Of a stretch of 64,000 bases of DNA, positions 1 to 7,646 are shown one piece after another (position 1 is the stretch's first letter; each line of letters begins with the position of its first letter). A program made the position numbers and the translations under genes. Origin of the DNA: Jejuia sp043557195 (GTDB taxonomy: Bacteria; Bacteroidota; Bacteroidia; Flavobacteriales; Flavobacteriaceae); contig CP121314.1 of assembly GCA_043557195.1 (NCBI GenBank), positions 372,001-436,000 on the forward strand. Reading direction: 5' to 3'. Under the pieces are notes generated by a model. The model saw only the letters and a list, made by a program, of their open reading frames with translations, had not been told where the DNA came from and did no database searches.

Positions 1-29
1 TTTGTGTTAAGTGTATTTAAAGTTTTCAT
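1..29 (-). CDS. Start of a third gene in the first ECF sigma operon (cut by window edge)
   Basis: On the minus strand an ATG at 29 opens a frame reading MKTLNTLNT that runs off the window. It lies 12 nt after the stop codon of the membrane partner gene, in the same direction, so it is probably the third gene of this sigma operon. Too little is visible to name it. In the sigma module at 32867-34418 the third gene encodes a secreted LTxxE helical protein, but nothing in these nine codons proves that here. Confidence 0.5.
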
Positions 30-41
30 TCTATTCGTTTT

Positions 42-512
42 TTATTGATTCTTTTTAAAAATTATACTTGTTGAATTTTCAATTTCATTCAAATAATTTA
101 AGGTAGATGCGCCTTTATTAACCTCGTCTAGGTAATTTACAGCAGACGTACCCTTGTTAAAATGACTTGAAATCATTGCTAACTGTTTTGAAACTTCATT
201 AAACGCTAGCTCTGGGTCTTCAATAGTGCCCAAATCTTTAGGCTGACTAAAATAAACCCCCAACATGATGACCGCAACTGCTGCAACCGATAACCACTTG
301 TAATTAAACGTCCTTTTAGTTTTTAGTGGAAGGGCTTTCGTGTACTGTTCCTGCTGGTTTCCCAAAAAATACGCAAACATCGGTTTGTAATGTTCTAAGT
401 GAGGGGCAACGTTGTCCTGAGAAAAATAGTTTTTTAACACCTGCTCCTCTTTTAGGCTTGTCTCTCCGTTTTCGTACTTTTCAAGTAATTTATCTATGCT
501 ATTTAATACCAT
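42..512 (-). CDS. Membrane-anchored anti-sigma-like protein
   Basis: 156 residues with one predicted transmembrane helix near residues 73-90, an N-terminal cytoplasmic part of about 70 residues and a C-terminal part outside. This layout and the position directly after an ECF sigma gene (the two frames overlap by 14 bp) fit an anti-sigma factor, although no known anti-sigma motif was recognised. The C-terminal part holds two near-repeats of about 13 residues (KGTSAVNYLDEVN and KGASTLNYLNEIE). The assignment rests on context plus topology. Translational coupling with the sigma gene is likely because of the overlap. Confidence 0.7.
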   Translation of the reverse strand: MVLNSIDKLLEKYENGETSLKEEQVLKNYFSQDNVAPHLEHYKPMFAYFLGNQQEQYTKALPLKTKRTFNYKWLSVAAVAVIMLGVYFSQPKDLGTIEDPELAFNEVSKQLAMISSHFNKGTSAVNYLDEVNKGASTLNYLNEIENSTSIIFKKNQ

Positions 513-1008
513 AATTATGAGTATTAGTTAATCGTTCTCTTATTGTTTTTCTTGCTCTCGATAAGGCTACTCTTACTGCCGTATTATTCATATTCAGCAT
601 TTTCGAAATCTCATCAAAATCATATTCTTCTATATCTCTTAGTTGTATTATCATGCGTTGTTGTTCTGGCAACTCTTCTATAATACGTTCTACCCAACTT
701 ACACTATCATTCAGTTCAACCTGCTTTTGTAAAGGTGTATTTTTCTCTTCATAATTACTATGTACAATTTTTAAGTTTTGTGCCTGTTTCGATTTTAATT
801 TATCAAAACAAAAATTCTTAGTCATTGTCATAGAAAAAGCCTCCACATTTTTATACTCCCCTATCTTCCCTTTATTCCGCCATAGCTTCAATAACACTTC
901 TTGAGTGGCATCTTCAGCTTCCTCTGTCGATACAAGCAATCGTTTTGCTAAACGAAACACTTTATCCTTAAAAGGCATCACTATGTTTAAAAACTCGTTC
1001 TGAGTCAT
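499..1008 (-). CDS. ECF RNA polymerase sigma factor (sigma-70 family)
   Basis: 169 residues. The region 2 helix is visible at about residues 10-75 (EEAEDATQEVLLKLW, then the AFSMTMTKNFCFDKL segment), and the region 4 helix-turn-helix at about 105-160 (LPEQQRMIIQLRDIEEYDFDEIS followed by AVRVALSRARKTIRE). These are the two domains of extracytoplasmic-function sigma factors that direct RNA polymerase to stress or surface genes. The start is the ATG at 1008. It is followed by a membrane partner gene that overlaps it. A candidate ECF-type promoter (TGTAACA, then GTCGTC) lies 60-80 bp upstream, which suggests autoregulation. Confidence 0.93.
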   Translation of the reverse strand: MTQNEFLNIVMPFKDKVFRLAKRLLVSTEEAEDATQEVLLKLWRNKGKIGEYKNVEAFSMTMTKNFCFDKLKSKQAQNLKIVHSNYEEKNTPLQKQVELNDSVSWVERIIEELPEQQRMIIQLRDIEEYDFDEISKMLNMNNTAVRVALSRARKTIRERLTNTHNYGIK

Positions 1009-1063
1009 TTTGGTTGTGGTTAATGTTTGGTTAAAATAACGTTATCTGTGCTATTTGTAATTA

Positions 1064-1090
1064 CGACGACCCACTATTTATTTTGTTACA
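1064..1090 (-). promoter_or_regulatory. Candidate ECF-type promoter of the sigma gene
   Basis: Reading the minus strand, TGTAACA (1090-1084) is followed about 14 nt later by GTCGTCGTA (from 1070). AAC in the -35 element and CGTC in the -10 element are the usual core bases of many ECF promoters. The site is about 60 nt upstream of the sigma start, so the sigma factor may transcribe its own gene. Confidence 0.5.
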
Positions 1091-1116
1091 ATAAATATTA
1101 AAATTTTTAAAAATTT

Positions 1117-1201
1117 GGGCGTAACCCACAAGGGGTCGGGCTTTCACTACTCGCTCCCTCCTGCGTCGGTGAGCTTAAACATGCCGTTCAATCCCTTACG
1201 C
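1117..1201 (+). repeat. Dispersed structured element, copy A
   Basis: One of four related elements in this window. It opens with GGGCGTAACCC, has the shared core GGGTCGGGCTTTC, and closes with AATCCCTTACGC. The ends GCGTAA (1119-1124) and TTACGC (1196-1201) are reverse complements and differ from the GCGTTA/TAACGC pair of copies B and C at matching positions on both sides. It fills the space between divergent sigma and S41 protease genes. The rest of the 1009-1345 gap holds only the sigma promoter and no gene that I can see. Confidence 0.85.
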
Positions 1202-1345
1202 GGGTAAATCTGCAAACACCATTTCTCAACAAACGCCTAATTCTGTTCTGCAATCATCAATCGTAATTCACCGATTAATTTTTTATTATACAATAATGTA
1301 AGTAAATTTAGGGTTTAATAGACTACTTATATAAAATTGCGAAAA

Positions 1346-2803
1346 ATGAAAAGAATAAAAGCCCTAGTAGTACTTCTTGCTGCCCTAGTTTTAACAAGTT
1401 GTTTTGAAGATAGAGACGATAACCTAGTTCAAGGAAGTAATATAAACGATTTTGTTTGGAAAGCTATGAATTCTTGGTATTATTGGCAGCCTCAAGTTCC
1501 TGATTTATCTGACGAACAAGTTGACAACAGTGTTACATATAATGAATTGATAAACAAATTCGAATCACCAAAAGACTTTTTTACAAGTCTACGATTTGAT
1601 ATCGGAGTTACAGATAGATTCTCTTGGTTTGTTGAAGATTATATAGCCTTACAACAAAGTTTTCAAGGCATTACAAAATCTTTTGGATTGGACTTTGAAG
1701 CAGTCCAAGTAAATAGCGGTGGAGATATTGTTATTTACATTTCTCATGTTGTTGATGATTCTCCCGCTAAAGATGCAGGTATTAAACGTGGAGATATTGT
1801 AAATGCCATAGACGGAACAGCAATAAATACAGTTAATTACAATGACTTAAGAAGCAAACTATTTGGAGAAACGGTTACACTATCTTTTGTTACCGATAAT
1901 AATGGCTCTTTAGAATTTATAGAAGACAAAACAATTTCATCTAGAGTAGTGTCAGAAAACCCTGTATTCTTAAGAAAAGTTTTTAATGATATTGGTGGTA
2001 AAAAAGTAGGTTATTTAGTATACACAGGTTTTAGATCATCGTATAATGATGAATTAAATGATGCCTTTCAATTCTTTAAAGGTGAAGCTATTGATGAACT
2101 CATAATAGACTTAAGATTGAATGGTGGTGGTTCTGTTCTAACCTCAGCATATTTAGCCAGTATGGTATATAGTGATGCTGGCACTGATACGTTTGTAGAA
2201 TTAAAGCATAATACTAAACGTAGTGATAGGGATAGTTCTCTTAGTTTTCAAAATACACTAAATGTTATTAATTCAAATGGAGAAAAAACGGGCGAGCAGC
2301 CTATTAACCGACTAACTACAGTAAGTAAGTTGCACGTTTTAGTTTCTAATAATACAGCATCAGCAAGCGAATTAATTATAAATGCACTTAGACCTTTTAT
2401 CCCTGTTAAATTATTTGGCACTACTACAATTGGGAAAAATGTCGGCTCAATAACACTTTACGATTCACCAGCTTCTAACTATCAAGATAAAGATTCAGCA
2501 AACCAAAGTCATCTATATGCCTTACAACCAATAGTTTTTCAAACTTTTAACAAACTTGGCGAAAGTGATTACACACAAGGGTTTAGTCCAGATATTGAGG
2601 TTCAGGAATTTCAGTTCTGGAGAAATATTTTACCTTTTGGAGATGAGAACGAAGTTCTTCTAAAAGCTGCACTAGATGATATTAGAGGGGTGACAACAAA
2701 AAGTTATAAGGAAAACAAAATATCTATACATACCAAACCACTAAAAAAATACACTCCATATAGATTTGATAGTGAAATGTATATTGAAAATGATTTCCAG
2801 TAA
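1346..2803 (+). CDS. S41 family C-terminal processing peptidase, lipoprotein
   Basis: 485 residues from the ATG at 1346; a TTG at 1337 in the same frame is a less likely start. A lipobox (VLTSC, Cys19) predicts a lipoprotein anchored outside the cytoplasm. A PDZ domain covers about residues 110-190 (DSPAKDAGIKRGDIV), followed by the peptidase S41 fold. The active-site stretch TASASE is at 337-342 with a downstream lysine in TIGKNVG (Lys364), which gives the Ser/Lys dyad of the CtpA/Tsp family. It probably degrades or trims envelope proteins. The next gene overlaps its end, so the two are likely co-transcribed. Confidence 0.9.
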   Translation: MKRIKALVVLLAALVLTSCFEDRDDNLVQGSNINDFVWKAMNSWYYWQPQVPDLSDEQVDNSVTYNELINKFESPKDFFTSLRFDIGVTDRFSWFVEDYIALQQSFQGITKSFGLDFEAVQVNSGGDIVIYISHVVDDSPAKDAGIKRGDIVNAIDGTAINTVNYNDLRSKLFGETVTLSFVTDNNGSLEFIEDKTISSRVVSENPVFLRKVFNDIGGKKVGYLVYTGFRSSYNDELNDAFQFFKGEAIDELIIDLRLNGGGSVLTSAYLASMVYSDAGTDTFVELKHNTKRSDRDSSLSFQNTLNVINSNGEKTGEQPINRLTTVSKLHVLVSNNTASASELIINALRPFIPVKLFGTTTIGKNVGSITLYDSPASNYQDKDSANQSHLYALQPIVFQTFNKLGESDYTQGFSPDIEVQEFQFWRNILPFGDENEVLLKAALDDIRGVTTKSYKENKISIHTKPLKKYTPYRFDSEMYIENDFQ

Positions 2804-3509
2804 AAAAACCTATTTCAACTGGAGTTCCGGTAAAGACTCTGCAATTGCATTATATCATCTACTAAATGATGATAATTATTCTGTAGATGAATTAATCACA
2901 ACTGTAAATTCACATTATAATCGTGTGTCCATGCATGGTTTAAGAAAGGAATTATTGATTGCACAAACTAATGCACTCGATATTCCTGCAAGTCTAATAG
3001 AACTTCCCGAAATGCCAAGTATGGCAGTTTATGAGCAAAAAATGACTGAAACGGTCTCAAGATTAAAGTCTGATGGATTTACACATTCAGCCTTTGGTGA
3101 TATTTTTTTAGAAGATTTACGAAAATATCGAGAAGAACAATTAGCGAAAGAGGGCTTTAAAGCTGTGTTTCCCATCTGGAAAAGAAATACCAAAGTATTG
3201 CTAAATGAGTTTTTAGAGTTAGGCTTTAAAACTATAATTGTTTGTGCCAATTCAAAATATTTCGATGAAGATTTTGTTGGAACTGTTATAGATAAAAATT
3301 TCATCAAGAATCTACCTGATGGTGTTGACCCCTGTGGAGAAAATGGCGAGTTCCATACCTTTTGTTTTGACGCGCCTATCTTCAAAAAACAAATTGATTT
3401 TACTATTGGAGAAAAAGTATATCGCGAATACGACCATCCAAATACTGATGATTCTGTTTGTAGTTCAGATAAATATGGCGTTTGGTATTGCGATTTACTT
3501 CCTAAATAA
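2790..3509 (+). CDS. PP-loop ATP pyrophosphatase (Dph6/adenine nucleotide alpha hydrolase type)
   Basis: 239 residues from the ATG at 2790, which overlaps the 3' end of the protease gene by 14 bp; a TTG start at 2766 is possible. The PP-loop SSGKDS is at residues 12-17, where ATP is cleaved to AMP and pyrophosphate during adenylation. The length and the HGLRKELL and ETHTFCFDAP-like C-terminal region (EFHTFCFDAPIF) fit the bacterial relatives of eukaryotic diphthine-ammonia ligase. Bacteria make no diphthamide, so the substrate is unknown. Family is well supported; function is not. Confidence 0.85.
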   Translation: MISSKKTYFNWSSGKDSAIALYHLLNDDNYSVDELITTVNSHYNRVSMHGLRKELLIAQTNALDIPASLIELPEMPSMAVYEQKMTETVSRLKSDGFTHSAFGDIFLEDLRKYREEQLAKEGFKAVFPIWKRNTKVLLNEFLELGFKTIIVCANSKYFDEDFVGTVIDKNFIKNLPDGVDPCGENGEFHTFCFDAPIFKKQIDFTIGEKVYREYDHPNTDDSVCSSDKYGVWYCDLLPK

Positions 3510-3511
3510 AA

Positions 3512-3546
3512 AGGCTAGCCTAATTTAAAAAAACTAGCTAGCCTTA
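3512..3546. terminator. Bidirectional terminator
   Basis: Inverted repeat AAGGCTAG (from 3512) / CTAGCCTT (to 3546), flanked by A-rich and T-rich runs. It lies between the convergent PP-loop gene and the PAS gene and can end both transcripts. Confidence 0.8.
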
Positions 3547-3568
3547 CTTTTTAATCTGCTCTAAACAT

Positions 3569-4138
3569 TTAACTTACTTGTCGTTCTAAAGCCATAAAAT
3601 GTGTTTTATTATTATTTCTATTTAATGGAAATATTTTTACTTCACATTTATAAGGCGTACCATCTTTTCTATAATTAGTAATTACTTCTTTAAACGGTGA
3701 ATCTCCAGAAAGTTTCATTTTTATAGTTCTCTTAGAATTAATTGACGTTTCTCCACCTTGTAAAACCCTAGGTGTTTTATTCAAAACCTCTTTTTTAAGA
3801 TAACCTGTCATTTTGGAAAACCCTTTGTTAACCCAAACTATGTTTTGACTTAAATCTGTTATAATTATAGCCTCATAGACTTCATCTTTAAATATTAAGT
3901 CAATATCATTCTGCCAATTCAATGTTTTTGCGTAAGATTTCACTTTTACAATATCTTGATATCTTTCCGCCTCTTTCAAATTATTTTGATAGCCTTCACT
4001 GTATATATCCCAACTTGTAAGTGGTGTTATAATTTGAGATTTACTACATATTTTTGAAGAAATAGCTTCATAATCATATTTACTTAATGAGGATAAATAC
4101 ATATCTAGCCCCATCATTTTATATAAATTGTATTTCAT
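3569..4138 (-). CDS. Stand-alone PAS domain protein
   Basis: 189 residues. A PAS domain covers about residues 85-189, with the typical segments EAIIITDLSQNIVWVNKGFSKMTGY and a YRKDGTPYKCEVKIFPL beta-strand region. The helix that holds the flavin-binding Cys in LOV photosensors (GxNCRFLQ) reads NKTPRVLQG here, so the photoactive cysteine is absent. The N-terminal about 80 residues are helical and unassigned. There is no kinase, cyclase or DNA-binding output domain, so it probably works by binding a partner. The signal sensed is unknown. Confidence 0.8.
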   Translation of the reverse strand: MKYNLYKMMGLDMYLSSLSKYDYEAISSKICSKSQIITPLTSWDIYSEGYQNNLKEAERYQDIVKVKSYAKTLNWQNDIDLIFKDEVYEAIIITDLSQNIVWVNKGFSKMTGYLKKEVLNKTPRVLQGGETSINSKRTIKMKLSGDSPFKEVITNYRKDGTPYKCEVKIFPLNRNNNKTHFMALERQVS

Positions 4139-4148
4139 GATTCTAATA

Positions 4149-6020
4149 TTACAAATTCAAATTCAACCCCAAACTCACATTTCTACCCCTTGTTGTATAT
4201 CCCAAAATTTCAAAATAATCTTCATTAAACAAATTGGTAACATTAGCAAACAACTTCAATTTATTATCAATTAATTTGTGACTAAAATATAAATCAACTA
4301 AAGAGTAAGCATTTAAATCTTCATTGGTAAACGTTGAAAAATTGGTATCGGTTCTACTTCCAACAAACTGATAATTTAAAGAGGCAAACGTGTTGTCGCA
4401 AATATCATATCCCAAAGAAAAATTTGCTTTATGCTTCGGGATTCTTAAACGTACACCATCTTTCACTTCGGTAAACGTATAATTTGTGGCAATCGATAAA
4501 TTTTTCACAACATCTATTTGAGCTTCAACTTCAAAACCATGTACTATAGCATCTTCAGTAGCATTTTCATAAGCTGAAGTAAAAATAATGGTGTGCGTTT
4601 CATTTCGGTTAAAGTAAACAGCATTCAAACGAAACCCTTGTTTAGTATTGTATTCAATTCCACCTTCAATAGTAACGTTTTCCTCAGGCTTTAAATCTGG
4701 ATTTGGTCCAAAAAACCCGAACAGTTGTGACAAATTAGGCGCTATAAAAGAGGTGGCGTAGGAACTGAATAGTTTTGCATAACCATCTTTTACAGGAATA
4801 CTAAACGACGGATTCAAATTATAAACAAAATGAGAACCATATTCACTATGATTATTTAATCTACCACCAGCATTTATATTTAAACCAAAATCAGAAACAT
4901 AAACCACATTCAAATACGGATCGGTATTCGTGAAACTCTCCTCTTCAGTAAACAAACTTTTATAGTCACCATAATTTAACCCAACGATAGTATAAAAGGT
5001 ATCACTAAAATTATATTTATTGAACGCGTCAACAACATAACTATCGGCTTCATTAGTAGATCCAAAAGCAGAAATTGTTTCTCTATCAATTTTTGTGTAT
5101 GCTGCATTTATTTGAAAACTTCCGTTAGTATAAGTTAACTTAGGTGATATCCCTACTCTTTTCTGTTGTGAAATATATTCATCATCAGTATCAGAAAAAG
5201 CAAAAGTTGGTGGTGGAAAACCATCAATATCGGTTTTAAATTTATCTAAACTTGCATAAGCTGTGATTTCAAAATTATCCGAAAATTCGTAACCCAATTT
5301 CACATTCGTATTATACCTTGAAAACGGATCTTTTTCTGGGGTTTCAGATTTGGCTGCAGACAATCCGTCCACAAATCTATTTCCAAAACTAGCTAAATAT
5401 GTAAATTTATTTAATGTTCCATTAATAGAAACTTGGTTCGTAAAACTCGCCCCATTATAGTTTAAATCATCTTGTGTTTGATTGGTGCCTACAACACTCA
5501 AAAAGCTAGCAGAAATCTCATCTTTAGATGCTGTCTTAGTTGTAATATTTATAACTGCTGTTGCCGCTGTATTACCATACAATGTACTTGCTGAACCTTT
5601 AATAATTTCTATAGATTCAACTGTATTTAAATCTAACAATCGTAAATCGAAGTCGTTCGATACAATAGATGGGTCATTTATTTGAACTCCATCAATAAGC
5701 ACCAAAACTTGTCGGTTATTACCACCTCTAACAAAAGTACCTAAATTTTGACCTTCAACACTTCTGCTTCCATTAATTTCAATACCACTCTTGGTATTAA
5801 TCAAATCTGCTATAGTTCTGCCTTGGTGACGTTCAATTTCCTGCTGAGAAATTTTAATTACTGTTTTTCCAGAGTTTTCACGTTTTAATTCGAATCGTGA
5901 ATCTGAAATTACAACTTCATCAAGTTGTTCCACTTTTGTTGAATCTGCAATCTGTTCCTGTGCAAATCCAAACATTGATATACCCAAACACAGTACACCA
6001 AATACATTTGTTTTTTTCAT
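4149..6020 (-). CDS. btuB: TonB-dependent outer membrane receptor, cobalamin type
   Basis: 623 residues. A signal peptide ends near residue 20 (FGFAQ). A TonB-box-like stretch (DEVVIS) at about 34-39 is followed by the plug domain (to about 155; QVLVLIDGVQINDP, SASTLYGNTAATAVINI), then a 22-strand beta-barrel ending in NVSLGLNLNL. A cobalamin riboswitch lies directly upstream on the same strand and a BtuFCD-type importer is divergent next door, which identifies the substrate as vitamin B12 or a related corrinoid. It takes the ligand across the outer membrane using TonB/ExbBD energy. Confidence 0.9.
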   Translation of the reverse strand: MKKTNVFGVLCLGISMFGFAQEQIADSTKVEQLDEVVISDSRFELKRENSGKTVIKISQQEIERHQGRTIADLINTKSGIEINGSRSVEGQNLGTFVRGGNNRQVLVLIDGVQINDPSIVSNDFDLRLLDLNTVESIEIIKGSASTLYGNTAATAVINITTKTASKDEISASFLSVVGTNQTQDDLNYNGASFTNQVSINGTLNKFTYLASFGNRFVDGLSAAKSETPEKDPFSRYNTNVKLGYEFSDNFEITAYASLDKFKTDIDGFPPPTFAFSDTDDEYISQQKRVGISPKLTYTNGSFQINAAYTKIDRETISAFGSTNEADSYVVDAFNKYNFSDTFYTIVGLNYGDYKSLFTEEESFTNTDPYLNVVYVSDFGLNINAGGRLNNHSEYGSHFVYNLNPSFSIPVKDGYAKLFSSYATSFIAPNLSQLFGFFGPNPDLKPEENVTIEGGIEYNTKQGFRLNAVYFNRNETHTIIFTSAYENATEDAIVHGFEVEAQIDVVKNLSIATNYTFTEVKDGVRLRIPKHKANFSLGYDICDNTFASLNYQFVGSRTDTNFSTFTNEDLNAYSLVDLYFSHKLIDNKLKLFANVTNLFNEDYFEILGYTTRGRNVSLGLNLNL

Positions 6021-6104
6021 TTTAATGAATAATTACTCGAGAATCGCATGGATTATCATACGCAAACTTTTATCCCGAAAGTTTAACTTATTTGTTTTGA
6101 AAAT

Positions 6105-6262
6105 GGCAGGTCTCCTGACTTGCGTCTTCATGTTGGTCTTCCCATCAAAATGACAGTGACATTGAAGTGTAACATGAAGCTTTATAGCTTACAGTTGCGG
6201 GAACAGTTCTGGACTTGACATTGATAGAGTCTCACCAGATTCCCTTTTAATCCGATTAGAAA
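6105..6262 (-). promoter_or_regulatory. Cobalamin riboswitch
   Basis: On the minus strand the conserved blocks occur in order: GGGAATCTGGTGAGA, then AACTGTTCCCGCAACTGT, a helix arm, the GGGAAGACC-type segment, and the closing AAGTCAGGAGACCTGCC. These match the AdoCbl riboswitch class. The TonB receptor begins 85 nt downstream. A short hairpin (AAACTTT/AAAGTTT, 6064-6084) between aptamer and start may be part of the switch. Binding of cobalamin should lower receptor expression. Confidence 0.93.
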
Positions 6263-6287
6263 AACTAAACAGAACCAAATTTCATTG

Positions 6288-6295
6288 CAAAAGTA
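6288..6295 (-). promoter_or_regulatory. Promoter -7 box for the riboswitch transcript
   Basis: TACTTTTG on the minus strand matches the Bacteroidota TANNTTTG box. It lies about 25 nt before the first conserved riboswitch block, so transcription would start just ahead of the aptamer and after the upstream small gene. Confidence 0.5.
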
Positions 6296-6325
6296 CTTTT
6301 TTAAAATAGATGGAGATTGAAAAAT

Positions 6326-6433
6326 CTATTTTTTCTTATTCATTTTATAAATAAGATAAATAAACCCAACAAGAAAATGAGCTATAATAACCGCACCTAC
6401 TATATATATTGTTAAATTTGAACCGTCTCGCAT
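6326..6433 (-). CDS. 35-residue single-pass membrane peptide beside the B12 locus
   Basis: ATG at 6433 to TAG at 6326 on the minus strand. The product has a short polar N-terminus (MRDGSNLT), one hydrophobic helix (about residues 9-29) and a basic C-terminus (YKMNKKK), as expected for a helix with its lysine end in the cytoplasm. It lies just upstream of the riboswitch on the same strand. I do not recognise the family. The clean helix plus positive tail supports a real gene, but the length allows chance occurrence. It could be a small partner of the transporter or unrelated. Confidence 0.5.
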   Translation of the reverse strand: MRDGSNLTIYIVGAVIIAHFLVGFIYLIYKMNKKK

Positions 6434-6500
6434 AGATTTTACTTTTTTCAAAATTAATAATCTAAAATCTTCTGCTTGTTACAAATGTTACACCGTTTTT

Positions 6501-7646
6501 ATGAAGTTTAAACTTTTTCTCCTTTGCATCATTCTGGCTCTTTTCAACTGTAAAAGGGAACAAAAAAAACCACCAAAAACAATTAATAACGCACAAACCC
6601 TAAATTTAAAATACGCAAAGGGCTTTTCTATAATTAAAAGTGATAGCTATACGGTAATAGAAATAAATAAACCTTGGCCAAAAGCAGAAAAGAAATACCG
6701 TTATGTAATAATTGACCAAGAAAATGCCGCTAAAACATCATTTCTGAAAGATGAATTCGATGGCATTGTTACAACACCGATTAAAAAAATAGTAACGACT
6801 TCTACAACACATCTTCCTGCTTTAGAATTATTTGACGTAGAAGAAACATTGGTTGGATTTCCTGGTACAGATTATGTGTCTTCTGAAGCTATTAGAAAAC
6901 AAATTGATAACGGAAATATTAGAGAGCTTGGTAAAAATGAAGGATTAAATACCGAAGTTTTGTTAGAGCTAAACCCTAACCTTGTTGTCGGGTTTGGAAT
7001 TGATGGTGGTAATCGCTCTTTAGAAACTATAAAAAAATCAGGAATTCCAGTAATTTTTAATGGAGATTGGGTGGAGAATTCTCCTTTAGCAAAAGCTGAA
7101 TGGATAAAGTTTTTTGGAGTGCTATTTAACAAAGAAAAAGAAGCTGATTCTATTTTTAATCAAATTGAAAAAGATTATTTGGAAGCCAAAAAGTTAGCTC
7201 AAAATGTAACTCGTAAACCGACCGTTTTAAGTGGCGCCATGCACAACGATATTTGGTATTTGCCCAATGGAACAAGTACTGAAGCACAACTGCTAAAAGA
7301 TGCAAACGTCAACTATCTTTGGAGTGACACCAAAGGCTCTGGCAGTTTGAAATTAAATTTTGAATCGGTTTTTGTAAAAGCAAAAGATGCCGATATATGG
7401 TTAAGTCCGTCAAACTATTCTAGTTTTACAGCATTAAAAAATGGCAATGAAAATCACTCTTTTTTCAAAGCTTTTCAGAATAAAAACATTTATACGTTTA
7501 ATAACACCACGGGAGCAACCGGTGGGGTTTTATATTATGAATTGGGAATGAGTAGACCAGATTTAGTATTAAAAGACATCATAAAAATTTGCCACCCAGA
7601 ATTATTAGAAAACTATAAACCCTTTTTCTTTAAACCATTAGAATAG
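6501..7646 (+). CDS. btuF: Periplasmic cobalamin-binding lipoprotein of an ABC importer
   Basis: 381 residues with a short signal peptide and a Cys at residue 17 (ALFNC) as probable lipidation site. The fold is the Fe/B12 periplasmic-binding type: two lobes joined by a long helix (residues about 200-235). Motifs include PIKKIVTTSTTHLPALELF and DIWLSPSNYSS. It is followed without a gap by a FecCD-type permease and then an ATPase, and faces the riboswitch-controlled receptor gene. B12 is inferred from context; heme or siderophore cannot be ruled out by sequence alone. No second riboswitch is seen in front of it. Confidence 0.85.
   Translation: MKFKLFLLCIILALFNCKREQKKPPKTINNAQTLNLKYAKGFSIIKSDSYTVIEINKPWPKAEKKYRYVIIDQENAAKTSFLKDEFDGIVTTPIKKIVTTSTTHLPALELFDVEETLVGFPGTDYVSSEAIRKQIDNGNIRELGKNEGLNTEVLLELNPNLVVGFGIDGGNRSLETIKKSGIPVIFNGDWVENSPLAKAEWIKFFGVLFNKEKEADSIFNQIEKDYLEAKKLAQNVTRKPTVLSGAMHNDIWYLPNGTSTEAQLLKDANVNYLWSDTKGSGSLKLNFESVFVKAKDADIWLSPSNYSSFTALKNGNENHSFFKAFQNKNIYTFNNTTGATGGVLYYELGMSRPDLVLKDIIKICHPELLENYKPFFFKPLE

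Noticed and set aside
1117..1201. Insertion sequence or tmRNA-like gene
   Set aside because: No transposase frame is near any of the four copies and no tRNA-like end or tag reading frame is visible.
3569..4138. Blue-light LOV photoreceptor
   Set aside because: The adduct-forming cysteine is absent (TPRVLQ instead of NCRFLQ).
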